A stretch of 64,000 nt of DNA from JABCZZ01 sp964454545 (GTDB lineage: Bacteria > Pseudomonadota > Alphaproteobacteria > Rickettsiales > JABCZZ01), in NCBI GenBank assembly GCA_964454545.1, contig CAYVTI010000001.1, forward strand, positions 31,291 through 95,290. Reading direction: 5' to 3'. Position 1 is the first letter of the stretch. Every line of letters begins with the position of its first letter. The notes under the pieces are model-generated. The model saw only the letters and a program-made list of their open reading frames with translations, made no database searches and had not been told where the DNA came from. The translations under genes were made by a program, and so were the position numbers. Positions 35,547 through 44,424 of this stretch are shown piece after piece.

Positions 35547-38455
35547 CTACCGGCGACCTTTGGACACCAAACCAATGACCACAGGCATGACCAGCAGCAC
35601 CAGTGGAAGCTGAAGCAGCAATCCGGCGATGATGGCGATGGCAAGCGGCTGCTGCATGGCCGATCCCTGGCCGATGGCGAATGCCAGCGGCAGAAGCGTC
35701 AGTATGGCTGCCAGCGTCGTCATCAGAATAGGGCGCAGGCGGTTGCGGCTGGCTTCGAGCAGCGCATCGCGTTGTGGCATATTCTGCGCCAGATCAGTAT
35801 ATTCAGACACATAGAAAATCGCCATCTCGGTGGCAATGCCGATAATCATCGTCATGCCCATCATGGCGGTGATGTTCAATTCCACGCCTGTCAGCCATAA
35901 GGCCATAAACACCGCCGTGGTCGAAAGCAGCGAGGAGCCGACAATAATAAGGGGAAGCCACAGATCTTCGTAAAGAAACAGCAGCAGTACAAGCTCCGCA
36001 ACAAGCGCGGCAAAAAATACTTTCATAAGGCCGGAGAATGCAATCTGCTGCTGCTCATACAGGCCGCCGAGACGATAGGTGACACCGGGGCCAACGATGC
36101 CTGGCCGCTGAAGCAGTTTCTTCACATCGGCAATCGTGGAGCCGAGATCGCGGCCTTCAATACGCGCCGTAACCGCGACCATCTGCTGCAAATTGTCGCG
36201 GGNNNNNNNNNNNNNNNNNNNNNNNNNNNNNNNNNNNNNNNNNNNNNNNNNNNNNNNNNNNNNNNNNNNNNNNNNNNNNNNNNNNNNNNNNNNNNNNNNN
36301 NNGCCGCAGGATCGATATGCATGTCAAGCGCATCCCCTGCCAGCGTCACGCCACTTTTGGCATCGACGACGCCCTGAACTTTTTCAATGGCATCCCTGAC
36401 TTTGTAGGCTTCGGGAATAAGTTTGGCGGGATTATCGGCAAACAGCTTGATTTCGATCGGTTGCGGCACTGCCGTCAGATCGCCGATTAAATCCTCCATC
36501 AACTGAGCCAGTTCCACAGTCACGCCCGGTACCCGCAGTTCAATTTTCTGCCGTATTTCTTCCATCACGATGTCTATAGGCCGCCGCGTGCCATCAGATT
36601 TAAGCCGCACGAAAAAATCGCCGGAATTTGGCTCATTAAAATCACCGCCAAACCCAAGCCCGGTGCGGCGCGAGAATGTCATGATATCCGGAGTCTTTTG
36701 CAGGATTGCTTCCACCTGGCGCAGTTCCCGGTCGGTCTCCGCAAGCGATGTGCCTGGCGCTGTCCGGTAATCGATTACAAACCCACCTTCATCCATCGCC
36801 GGCATGAAGCCGGTACCTACATGATTATAAGCAATCCAACCCACGAGGAGCAACGGCACAAGAACTGCAATAATCCACTTGGGTTTTTTGAACAGAAGCT
36901 CCAGCAGCTGCCGATGCAGATTTTCAAAGCGGCCTGTTTTAGATGTAGCGGGATCATGCCAACGGTTGAAATCGATAAACTGACGCATCAGTATTGGCAC
37001 GGCGAGGGCGGTAAACACATAGGAGATCACCAGGGCAGAGCCCATCGTTATGGACAGGGCTTTAAAGAAAGCGCCAGTGACGCCGGTAAGAAAACCGAGC
37101 GGAAAGAATACGATTAGTGTGGCAAAGCTTGAACCGGAAAGCGGTGGAAGAAACTCACGCGCTGCGTGAAGCACTACAAGACCTACGCCTTTCTTTTCCG
37201 GTTCATTCTCCTTATCCGCACTGCCTGCGCGGCGGGCAATATGCTCAATCATGACGATCACATCATCAATGAGAAGGCCGACTGCGGCAGCCATTCCACC
37301 CAAGGTCATGATGTTGAAGCTCATACCAGCAAAACTCAGCACAAGAATAGTGGTCGCCAGCGTTGCCGGAACGACAAGCATCGCCACAAGCGTAACCCGG
37401 AAGCTGCGCAGAAACATAAATAAAACAATCGCAGCCAGCACGAGGCCGATTAAAATAGCATCGCGGACACTGGCTGCGGATTGCACAACCAGAACACTCT
37501 GATCATACCAGTTGGAGAGGATAACACCGGAAGGCATGGAGAACTTGGCAAGCGCTTGCTGCACGGCTTGGGCGATCGCAACACTGTTGCCGTTTGGCTG
37601 CTGGTACACCTGGAACAGAACGGCGGGTTTGCCGTCCTCATCCACGATCGTCCACTGGGGGACGGTTCCGCTGATGACCTTGCCGATATCGCGGATGCGC
37701 ACTACGCCGTTGGGGCCAGACTTCACCACCACATCTTTTACGTTATCCGAATGCGTAAGGATATTATTGGATAGCACCAGGTATAGTTTATAATGATCTT
37801 CCAGCCTTCCCATGGCCGAAAGAACGTTGGCGGCGCTTAACGCATTCGCCACGTCGGAAAGCGACAGGCCATAAGCATCCAGCCGGTGCGGGTTGACCTG
37901 CACCTGGATTTCCTCCTGGGCACCACCTTGCACATCCACACGGGCGACCCCCGGAATGGCGGAAAGCAAAGGGACCAGCTGGTACTGTGCCAGGTCGCGC
38001 AGCGCAACCGGGCTTACCGTGTCGGAAGTCAGTCCATAGGCGATGATGGGAAAAACCGTCGGGTCCATACGCCGGACGAGAAATGTGGTCCCCGGCGGCA
38101 AGGATGGCAGTATCTGGGCAATGGCGCTTTCCACCTGCAATGTCGTGCTGATCATGTCCAGCCCCCACCCGAAATCGAGCGAGACCTGCGCCGATCCGCG
38201 GCTGGATACCGAACGGACATTTAATACGCCCGGCACGCGCCGTATAGCCTGCTCCACCGGCATGGTCACCAGCAGCACCATCTGGCTGGAAGGCCGATCG
38301 CCTGCATCAAGGCTGATGACAACGCGTGGAAAGGAGACGGCCGGAAAAAGGCTCACCGGCAAGCTGAAGGCTGCAAATACTCCCGCCAGCGCCAGAGCAA
38401 TGGTAACGACTATAAGGGAACGGCGATGTCGCAGTATCGCAGTGGCGAATTTCAT
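35547..38455 (-). CDS. RND efflux transporter permease, interrupted by assembly gap
   Basis: Proton-driven inner-membrane pump of the AcrB/CzcA superfamily. The N-terminal 717 codons (38455 to 36303) and the C-terminal 218 codons (36202 to 35547) read as one protein on either side of 100 Ns. Features: first helix then SLPVSLFPAVSFPRV, the periplasmic pore domain, the TM4 proton-relay region GLLIDDVIVMIEHI, and the second half GTGFMPAMDEGGFVIDYRT. The frames do not match through exactly 100 nt, so the gap size is nominal; a typical length of about 1030 residues suggests roughly 300 nt missing. Its ATG overlaps the adaptor stop by 4 nt. Substrate unknown. Confidence 0.9.
36203..36302. other. 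Assembly gap (100 N)
   Basis: Exactly 100 Ns within the RND permease gene, the usual placeholder for a scaffold gap of unknown length. The flanking frames require a real length that leaves remainder 2 on division by 3, while 100 leaves 1. Confidence 0.98.
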
Positions 38456-39522
38456 TGTGCGCTTCCTGCCGCTGCCGTGCCTGCATTCGCAGTATCTGCG
38501 CGGATCAGGTCGCCATTCTTCAATTCATAATTACCAGACACAACGATTTCTTCTTTCGGATCAACCTCTCCGTCTATGGCATAGCTGTCGCCGGATTCCC
38601 CCAGGATATGGACATTGACGCGGACGGCTTTGTTTACATGTATCTGGTAGATATAATCTCCTTCCGCATCTTTCAGCACTGCCTGACGCGGGACTATAAC
38701 GCCGGAAAAATGGTTTATTTCAATGGAGGCGCGGTACTGCTCTCCCGGCAGAAGGCTGGCATCTTTCTGCGTGGGTACCGCAACCAGTATGTTAATCAGC
38801 CGGGTTTTGGGATCGAGCATGCTGGCTACGGAAGCAACATTTCCTTCAAGCGTCGCTTTATCCATATCCAGAGGCTCAAGGCGCACAGGATCACCCATGC
38901 GTACATTCACGCCATCATCCAGAGGCACTCCCACGGCCACTGCAAGCCCACGGCTATGTGCAAGCTGCATGAGCGGCGTGCTGGCCTGCACGCGATCACC
39001 AGAGCTAACATGGATACTCGTCACCACACTGTCAAATGGCGCGGTTACCACCTCCTTGTTCTTATCGCTGCCCTGTCGCTTCTGGGCTTCGAGCGCCGCC
39101 TCGGCATCGTTCATGGCTTTATCCGCCTGTGCCATCTGGGACTTGGTCGCCAGTTGCTGTGCCAGCAATTGTTTAATATGCGCCTGCTCTTTCCGTGCAG
39201 TGGCGAGGGCGGAAACAGTCTGCTGATACGCCATCAGCACAGCGGGTTCAGCACCAAAATCAAGCAGCGGATCGCCCCGCTTCACTTTCTGGCCGGAGGA
39301 AACATAAAGCTTTGCCACCTGTCCCGCATGCAGCAAGCTGATGGTGGTGGCGCCATCCGGCATGGGCTCCACCGTTCCGTATGCCGTTATGGTATTGGGC
39401 AGCGTTCCCTGCTTTACAGGTATGGACGCAACCAGAACGCTCGGCTGGGCAGCAGGTTCCTGAGCTTTTATAAGAACGGGAAAGCATATTATGAATACAA
39501 TAAGTGAATATAAATATCTCAT
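38452..39522 (-). CDS. RND efflux periplasmic adaptor (membrane fusion protein)
   Basis: 356 residues with a cleavable signal peptide (cleavage after IKAQ), a lipoyl domain split by a helical hairpin (ALATARKEQAHIKQLLAQQ, KSQMAQADKAMNDAEAALEAQ), a beta-barrel and a membrane-proximal domain. It bridges the RND permease to the outer-membrane factor. It overlaps the downstream permease gene by 4 nt and the upstream channel gene by 4 nt, so the three form one tightly coupled operon. No metal-binding His/Met-rich tail is seen, so the type of substrate cannot be judged. Confidence 0.92.
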   Translation of the reverse strand: MRYLYSLIVFIICFPVLIKAQEPAAQPSVLVASIPVKQGTLPNTITAYGTVEPMPDGATTISLLHAGQVAKLYVSSGQKVKRGDPLLDFGAEPAVLMAYQQTVSALATARKEQAHIKQLLAQQLATKSQMAQADKAMNDAEAALEAQKRQGSDKNKEVVTAPFDSVVTSIHVSSGDRVQASTPLMQLAHSRGLAVAVGVPLDDGVNVRMGDPVRLEPLDMDKATLEGNVASVASMLDPKTRLINILVAVPTQKDASLLPGEQYRASIEINHFSGVIVPRQAVLKDAEGDYIYQIHVNKAVRVNVHILGESGDSYAIDGEVDPKEEIVVSGNYELKNGDLIRADTANAGTAAAGSAQ

Positions 39523-40913
39523 GGTTTTTCCTTTAACTGAGCTGCTGGCAGCGCAATAGCAGGCATATCTGCGCCGATGAGCGTGGCCAGAGCTACTTGC
39601 TGCTCAAGCAATGCCTGCTCCATGGTTACTGTCTGCTGGTGTAGATTAAACGAAGTATTCTTCAGATCAACATAACTGCGCTCATCTATATTGCCAGCTT
39701 TAAATGCCGTATCCGCATGCTGGGCTATTTTCTGCGCCTGCCGGTACGACTGGAGCATTTTATCGAAATGTTTTTGCAGCAATGTCTGCCCCGACATCAT
39801 GGCTTTGACCTCACCTGTCGCGCTATCAAGACGGGCGGTATATTCGTCATGCAGTTTCTGGCGCGTCGAGCGCTCAATGGCAATATTACCCTGGTTACGG
39901 TTGAAGAGGGGAAGATCCAGGGTAACAACCGGCCCGCCGGATGCGACACTCGTGGTATCGCTACCGTAATTACCGCCAAAAACCAATGCCGGGAATTGCC
40001 CCAGGATAGCCGCACGCAATTTCTCTTCCTGTGACTGGTAACCTAATTGCAAGGCGACCAGATCCGGGCGGATGTGCGGCAGGTCAGGTAAAATTCCAAC
40101 AATTTTTTCAGGATCGATTTTAGCGAAAACAATATTTTTATCCAGTACAAGCCTTACATCCGGCATAAGTCCCAGCAATGCGTCCAGCTCCTGCCATTTG
40201 ATTTGTAGCTGCCGGTTGAGATCGCCTAATTGCCTTGCACTATCTGAAAGCGCGGACAGATCAGGCGCTACCGTGGTCAGATCCGCATTGCCCTGCAATA
40301 GCGCCCGATGACTATGCTCATAGCGGGCGGCAAAAAGGTCGTGATTCTGTTGGGTAATATCACGCAGTTTTTCCATCTCCACCAGATCTACGTACAGAAG
40401 CCGCGCCTTGCCGATAAGCTGCCATTCCTGCCAGAGGATGTCCGCATCCGCTTTCCCGGCGGCATATTGCGCGCTCTTGCGCTGGGCGCCGCGCACGATC
40501 AGGGCCTTGATATCCTCCGATAGCCCTAGGCCAAACGCATCGGCAGTACCCGGGCCGCTTATGAGAAAACTGTAAGATCCGTTGACCACAGGATTGGGAA
40601 GTACGCTCGCCTGCAGCACCTGGGCACGGGCAATAGCCTGATCATTGCGGGCGGTGCGAAGATCGGGATTATATTGGATAGCCAGCAGAGTCACATCGGC
40701 GGCAGTTAAGGGCTTCGCCGGATCAATACAGGAATTTTCATGTTTATAGGCAATGCCATCCTTGCAGTCCGCCTGCTGTAATTCGCCCAGGCTGGCGGCC
40801 AGATGCGGTTTAGTCTCCAGCGGCAATGGCGAGTAAACTGCACAACCGACAAGCAGAAAACATATGCCAATTGCCAGGACTGTTTTATGAAAGAACATAG
40901 ATTTCAGGTTCAT
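39519..40913 (-). CDS. TolC/CusC-type outer-membrane efflux lipoprotein
   Basis: 464-residue channel of the outer-membrane efflux family and first gene of the leftward efflux operon. The signal peptide ends in the lipobox LLVGC (cysteine at about residue 24). Two OEP domains follow (about 60-240 and 265-445) with TALLAIQYNPDLRTARNDQ-like and HIRPDLVALQLGYQSQEEKL stretches that are typical of the family. Unlike the NodT-type protein at 8886 it lacks the AVGPDYxRP start. No clear promoter was recognised upstream; the region there contains tandem repeats. Confidence 0.9.
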   Translation of the reverse strand: MNLKSMFFHKTVLAIGICFLLVGCAVYSPLPLETKPHLAASLGELQQADCKDGIAYKHENSCIDPAKPLTAADVTLLAIQYNPDLRTARNDQAIARAQVLQASVLPNPVVNGSYSFLISGPGTADAFGLGLSEDIKALIVRGAQRKSAQYAAGKADADILWQEWQLIGKARLLYVDLVEMEKLRDITQQNHDLFAARYEHSHRALLQGNADLTTVAPDLSALSDSARQLGDLNRQLQIKWQELDALLGLMPDVRLVLDKNIVFAKIDPEKIVGILPDLPHIRPDLVALQLGYQSQEEKLRAAILGQFPALVFGGNYGSDTTSVASGGPVVTLDLPLFNRNQGNIAIERSTRQKLHDEYTARLDSATGEVKAMMSGQTLLQKHFDKMLQSYRQAQKIAQHADTAFKAGNIDERSYVDLKNTSFNLHQQTVTMEQALLEQQVALATLIGADMPAIALPAAQLKEKP

Positions 40914-41083
40914 TATACCTATTTACATGTTGTCTAGCAGTACCATAGACCCGCATCGCAAGTCCACTCCCCTGACTCTTTTTTCACGCTCTGTGAGCAG
41001 AAACTTTTGCAGGAGAAAACCCTCGGTTAGAATCCCTGTTCGGGATTATCTAAGTCAAGAGCGGCAGCCACCACATACAATTA

Positions 41084-41137
41084 TTTATCCCATATTGATT
41101 GTTTATCCCATATTGATTGTTTATCCCATATTGATTT
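41084..41137. repeat. Three tandem copies of an 18-bp unit
   Basis: The unit TTTATCCCATATTGATTG occurs at 41084-41101, 41102-41119 and 41120-41137, with one change at the last base of the third copy. On the minus strand it would encode repeated QSIWDK, but no convincing gene contains it. Copies are adjacent with no spacers. Confidence 0.95.
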
Positions 41138-41193
41138 AGGCAAGAGAAGGTCTTCCAACCCTATGCGCCGGAACATCCCAACTCGCACGCGGT

Positions 41194-41210
41194 CGTCAAC
41201 GTCGTTGACG
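41194..41210. promoter_or_regulatory. Perfect 17-bp palindrome, operator-like
   Basis: CGTCAACG-T-CGTTGACG, about 80 nt upstream of the decayed hydrolase. The size and symmetry fit a repressor operator, perhaps a relic of the control of that gene. No regulator gene is adjacent. Confidence 0.5.
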
Positions 41211-41288
41211 GTTTCGGCTCCGTCTTGCGGGTTACTCATAGTTTGGCGGTGCCAGACACAACAACCCAAGAATAGAAAGGCACACATC

Positions 41289-41819
41289 ATGAATACGCGG
41301 CAATCCAACACCAGCAATAAAAAAGCCATTGTTCTCGTCCACGGCGGTTTTGTGGATGGATCGGGATAGGCAGGAGTGTACAAAATTCTGAAGGACAAGG
41401 GCTATAACGTCCTTGTGGTTCAGAATCCAACTAAATCCTTGGCCGACGACGTTGCGGTTACGAAATCTGCAATCGACAGCTTAGGCGGCGAGGTTGTTCT
41501 CGTGGGGCATTCCTAAGGCGGGGCCGTAATAACAGAGGCGGGAACTCATCCCAAGGTTTCTGGTCTTGTTTACATTACAGCATTCGCGCCTGATAAAGGA
41601 GAATCTGTAGCGTCGTTGATTGCGAATCCGGCACTCGGTGCGCCCGTGCCTCCTATTTTGTCTCCTCAAGACGGCTATCTTTTCTTCGATCGGACAAAGT
41701 TCGCTGGCGCATTTGCTGCAGACGTTGAAAAGGATACAGCAACTTTGATGGTGGAAATCCTCAGGGATAATGCGCGACCGGAGGCCGGCGAGGTGTACGG
41801 AGCCATGGACATGGGCTAG
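41289..41819 (+). pseudogene. Decayed alpha/beta hydrolase gene
   Basis: One reading frame from the ATG at 41289 encodes an alpha/beta hydrolase similar to small esterase-like proteins: KKAIVLVHGGFVDGSG, then VEVVLVGHS-GGAV around the nucleophile Ser, then VYITAFAPDKGES. It is broken by in-frame stops: TAG at 41367-41369 where the family has Trp, TAA at 41514-41516 where the family has Tyr (GHSYGG), and TAG at 41817-41819. The last third, with the catalytic Asp and His, is not recognisable. The rest of the frame is well preserved, which suggests recent decay. It lies beside a tRNA gene and foreign-looking repeats. Confidence 0.85.
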
Positions 41820-41950
41820 GCCAAGCTTGTCGGCCAGGTCGCCCACGCCTACGGAAAGCAAACGGCTGAGCGCAAAGTCGAACATCGGTATCGGCGCATA
41901 CCTTGAGAAACCCATTCAACATCATGACTGGAAAGCGGTCATATCAAGAA

Positions 41951-42027
41951 TGGCGTGCCCGGCGGGATTCGAACCCACGACCTACAGCTTAGAAGGCTGT
42001 TGCTCTATCCAGCTGAGCTACGGGCAC
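41951..42027 (-). tRNA. tRNA-Arg(UCU)
   Basis: The reverse complement folds as a normal cloverleaf: acceptor stem GTGCCCG/CGGGCAC, D arm with GCTC...GAGC, anticodon stem ACAGC/GCTGT with loop CTTCTAA (anticodon TCT, decoding AGA), T arm GTGGG-TTCGAAT-CCCGC, discriminator G and an encoded CCA end (41951-41953). 77 nt including CCA. Its 3' end points to the decayed hydrolase region. Confidence 0.97.
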
Positions 42028-42088
42028 AACTTAAGAAATGTCGAGGGTTATTGATAATGGTTTGCCGTTTACGCCACAATATAAAACT

Positions 42089-42589
42089 TTATTCGTGCGG
42101 CAGATTTTCCTGAGAGGGGTTCTCGCCTAAAGAGGCCGGCTGGGTAATGAACGCAGGCAAGGTGCTAGCGGCTGGCATTTCCGCCTGCCTGGTTTCGCTG
42201 CCGTGGGACGATTCGCCGCCCATTGCAGAATCGCCCGCTTCATAACCGCCATCTTCGGCCTGACCGCCATTGCCCGGCGTAAAATGGCGCGGCTGGCGCA
42301 CTTCTTCAGGAGGAAGGGAAAGAAGGATGCGGTAATAATGATCGGCATGCTGGAGGTAATTTTCCGCGAGCACCCGGTCACCCATCGACATGGCGTCACG
42401 CGCCATGTTCTGGTATTTCTCACGTGCCTGGGTGGCATTGCGGCGGGTGCGCGATACATTGGACGCGTCATCTCCGCCACCGCTGCGGCCCATGCCGCCG
42501 CCGAAACGCCTCGGGCGGTTGCCGTGGCGTTGCTGTCCGCCGCCATTACCAGCGTTCATGTTATTTTGCCTGCGTTTGGGATTATGCAT
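42089..42589 (-). CDS. DUF4167 domain protein (alphaproteobacterial)
   Basis: 166 residues. The N-terminus is basic and Asn/Gly/Arg-rich (NNMNAGNGGGQQRHGNRPRRF), as in RNA-binding proteins. The conserved DUF4167 core is VRGNA-like here as SRTRRNATQAREKYQNMARDAMSMGDRVLAENYLQHADHYYRIL (about 46-90 in total). The C-terminus is low-complexity and acidic. Function unknown. The family is a marker of Alphaproteobacteria and often follows prmC, as here (40 nt downstream). Confidence 0.9.
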   Translation of the reverse strand: MHNPKRRQNNMNAGNGGGQQRHGNRPRRFGGGMGRSGGGDDASNVSRTRRNATQAREKYQNMARDAMSMGDRVLAENYLQHADHYYRILLSLPPEEVRQPRHFTPGNGGQAEDGGYEAGDSAMGGESSHGSETRQAEMPAASTLPAFITQPASLGENPSQENLPHE

Positions 42590-42629
42590 ATCTGGGCCTT
42601 ACACTTGTTGTTATTGTTATTGTTAGTTG

Positions 42630-43526
42630 TTAATTCTTCTTATGCGCGATCACGCAGCGGGGTATTCCTGCCAGATCATTCCTGATCTCGTCAATGGTAA
42701 GACCGCTTTCCTCTACAATTCCGGCGACTTTCCGCGCCTGCCCCTGCCCGACTTCGAGCAAAGCATATCCGCCCGCGTTAAGCCTGCCGGGAAGCTCGCG
42801 GGAGATGGCGCGGTATGAATCCATGCCATCCGGGCCCGAAACGAGGGCGGAATAGGGCTCATAACCGGTAATATCTTTTGTGAGATGAATAAAATCACCT
42901 TCTGCTATATAGGGCGGGTTGGATAGTATCAGATCAAATGTTCCTTCAACGCTTTCGCACCAATTACTTTTTACAAACTGCACGCGACCACTTACTCCAT
43001 GCTTTTCTGCGTTATGTTCTGCCACCAGCAATGCAGGCCCGCTTATATCAGCCCCTATGCCATGCGCAAGAGGCAATTCTTTCAAAAGCGCTATAAGGAG
43101 ACACCCCGTGCCGGTTCCGATATCCAATATTCCAATATCCGTTAATTTCCGAGGACCAGCCCGCTCATTGGCTATATTTTCAGCGCGCCGGAGCGCGGCT
43201 TCAACAAGAGTTTCGCTATCTGGCCTCGGTATAAGTGTATCACGCGTGACGAGAAAATCAAGGCTCCAGAATTCTTTTTTGCCGGTGATATAGGCAACCG
43301 GCTCATTTTTCAGCCTTCTTTCAATCAGTTGGTTGAATTTTCCCGCTTCTTCCGGATTAAGCTCCCTGCCCAGCTCCAGCAATACCTGCTCCCGCGAAAT
43401 GTCTAATACATGGGCCAGCAGGAGCGACGCATCCAGACGGGCGGTTTCGATGCCGGAGGCTTCGAGGACGCGGGTGGCAGATGCCATCAGGTTTCTGAAA
43501 GCAAGTTCTTTTTTCTTATATATCAT
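42630..43526 (-). CDS. prmC: Peptide chain release factor N5-glutamine methyltransferase
   Basis: SAM-dependent enzyme that methylates the GGQ glutamine of release factors. 298 residues. Features: GILDIGTGTGCLLIALL (SAM motif I), LSNPPYIAEGD (catalytic NPPY), and the N-terminal helical domain with EPVAYITGKKEFWSLDF. The ATG lies inside the 3' end of the PIN-toxin gene (43516-43526 overlap), so translation is probably coupled to it. prfA, the usual upstream neighbour, is absent; a toxin-antitoxin pair is there instead, followed by a broken copy of the prmC 5' end. Confidence 0.94.
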   Translation of the reverse strand: MIYKKKELAFRNLMASATRVLEASGIETARLDASLLLAHVLDISREQVLLELGRELNPEEAGKFNQLIERRLKNEPVAYITGKKEFWSLDFLVTRDTLIPRPDSETLVEAALRRAENIANERAGPRKLTDIGILDIGTGTGCLLIALLKELPLAHGIGADISGPALLVAEHNAEKHGVSGRVQFVKSNWCESVEGTFDLILSNPPYIAEGDFIHLTKDITGYEPYSALVSGPDGMDSYRAISRELPGRLNAGGYALLEVGQGQARKVAGIVEESGLTIDEIRNDLAGIPRCVIAHKKN

Positions 43527-43920
43527 TTCTTAATATAATCCCGGCAAGCATGGTGTAACTGACAACGGTCACACCTGCGATCTGCCTGCCGTACAAATGG
43601 CCGAAATCTTTTTTGTCGCCTGTAAGCAGATAGGCACATTGCGCCGCTATGGCCGAACCGAGAATAATGCAGTCCTTATCCGCAAGCATTACATCCCTGT
43701 CCAACGGGACATCGGCAACTAACGCTATCTCTTGTATTAATTGCCTGAAATCCCGCGCCCATTGGGGCCTCTTCAGGAGAATATTGCGCTCCGCTTCCTG
43801 AAGGGCGTACATGCTCGTGACAAGGGAACAGCCTTCCCGCAGCAGATGTAGAAAACGATGGATATTGCTTGCGGCGTTACTTGCCGAAAACAGCACGTTC
43901 GCATCAAGAAAGACTTTCAC
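43516..43920 (-). CDS. PIN-domain toxin (VapC-like ribonuclease)
   Basis: 134 residues starting at GTG 43920. The acidic residues of the PIN active site are D6 (KVFLDANVL), E42 (YALQEAERN), D83 (LADKDCIILGSAI) and D102 (LLTGDKKDF). Such proteins cleave RNA and are held inactive by the partner antitoxin. The GTG overlaps the antitoxin stop by one base (TAGTG). Its own 3' end overlaps the prmC start by 11 nt, making an unusual toxin-to-housekeeping-gene junction. Confidence 0.85.
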   Translation of the reverse strand: MKVFLDANVLFSASNAASNIHRFLHLLREGCSLVTSMYALQEAERNILLKRPQWARDFRQLIQEIALVADVPLDRDVMLADKDCIILGSAIAAQCAYLLTGDKKDFGHLYGRQIAGVTVVSYTMLAGIILRNDI

Positions 43921-44162
43921 TAATGCGAACCATTGCTTTTATCCAGCCGTTCTCCAAGGGCGGCCTCTTCTTCTGAAAATTCGGCAATTCGCTCTTCGGA
44001 ATATATTTCCAGCGGCACCGTGGCGGCAGGACGCAGCAGCAATTCACCTTTAGGTGTGGTGGCAACAATAAACTGCTGCCCCGCTGTAAGCCCAAGAGCC
44101 TTTCGAATATGTGATGGCAACGTAAGCGTGCCGCGTTCGGTAAGCGAAACAATGTCCTGCAT
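43920..44162 (-). CDS. AbrB/SpoVT-type antitoxin
   Basis: 80 residues. The swapped-hairpin AbrB domain is at residues 1-45 (VSLTERGTLTLPSHIRKALGLTAGQQFIV), which binds operator DNA. The acidic C-terminus (EERIAEFSEEEAALGERL) would wrap the PIN toxin. Upstream antitoxin, downstream toxin and 1-nt overlap are standard for VapBC-like modules, which usually repress their own promoter. Confidence 0.85.
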   Translation of the reverse strand: MQDIVSLTERGTLTLPSHIRKALGLTAGQQFIVATTPKGELLLRPAATVPLEIYSEERIAEFSEEEAALGERLDKSNGSH

Positions 44163-44217
44163 AATGAAGGATCATAGCAGCATTGCAGCATTTCTGCAAT
44201 ATTTTTGTCGCTTTTTG

Positions 44218-44319
44218 CATGTGTGTGAGGAGAAAAACGGCGTCAAGGCGGGCGGATTCGATGCCGGAGGCTTCGAGGACGCGGGTGGCGGAGGTGAGAA
44301 GTTCTTTACAGCTATACAT
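44218..44319 (-). pseudogene. Duplicated 5' fragment of prmC
   Basis: 34 codons matching the N-terminus of PrmC: SATRVLEASGIE-S-ARLDA-VF-LLTH here against SATRVLEASGIE-T-ARLDA-SL-LLAH in the intact gene. At DNA level 33 nt are identical (44257-44289 versus 43446-43478) with further scattered matches. After about residue 34 the similarity ends. It is on the same strand as prmC and about 0.8 kb upstream, with the toxin-antitoxin pair between the copies. Confidence 0.85.
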
Positions 44320-44424
44320 CCTTTTGATCAAAATGGCATGATTATACCCATGCACCTGAATGCATCAAGATGAAAGGTTTCCAACACTGGAGAATTCAAG
44401 AGTGGGTATTATAGAAGATTTAGT

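Larger units (their letters stand above)
40914..41288. other. Gene-free region between efflux operon and decayed hydrolase
   Basis: 375 nt without a credible gene. It contains the 18-bp tandem repeats at 41084-41137 and the 17-bp palindrome at 41194-41210, described separately. Weak reading frames on both strands have no recognisable product. Confidence 0.6.

Noticed and set aside
41084..41137. Tandem 18-bp repeat as a CRISPR array
   Set aside because: Copies are directly adjacent with no unique spacers, the unit is too short, and no cas gene is present.
41289..41819. In-frame stops of the hydrolase read through (recoding or alternative code)
   Set aside because: Stops replace ordinary Trp/Tyr positions, both TAG and TAA occur, the catalytic end is lost, and these stop codons serve normally elsewhere in the window.
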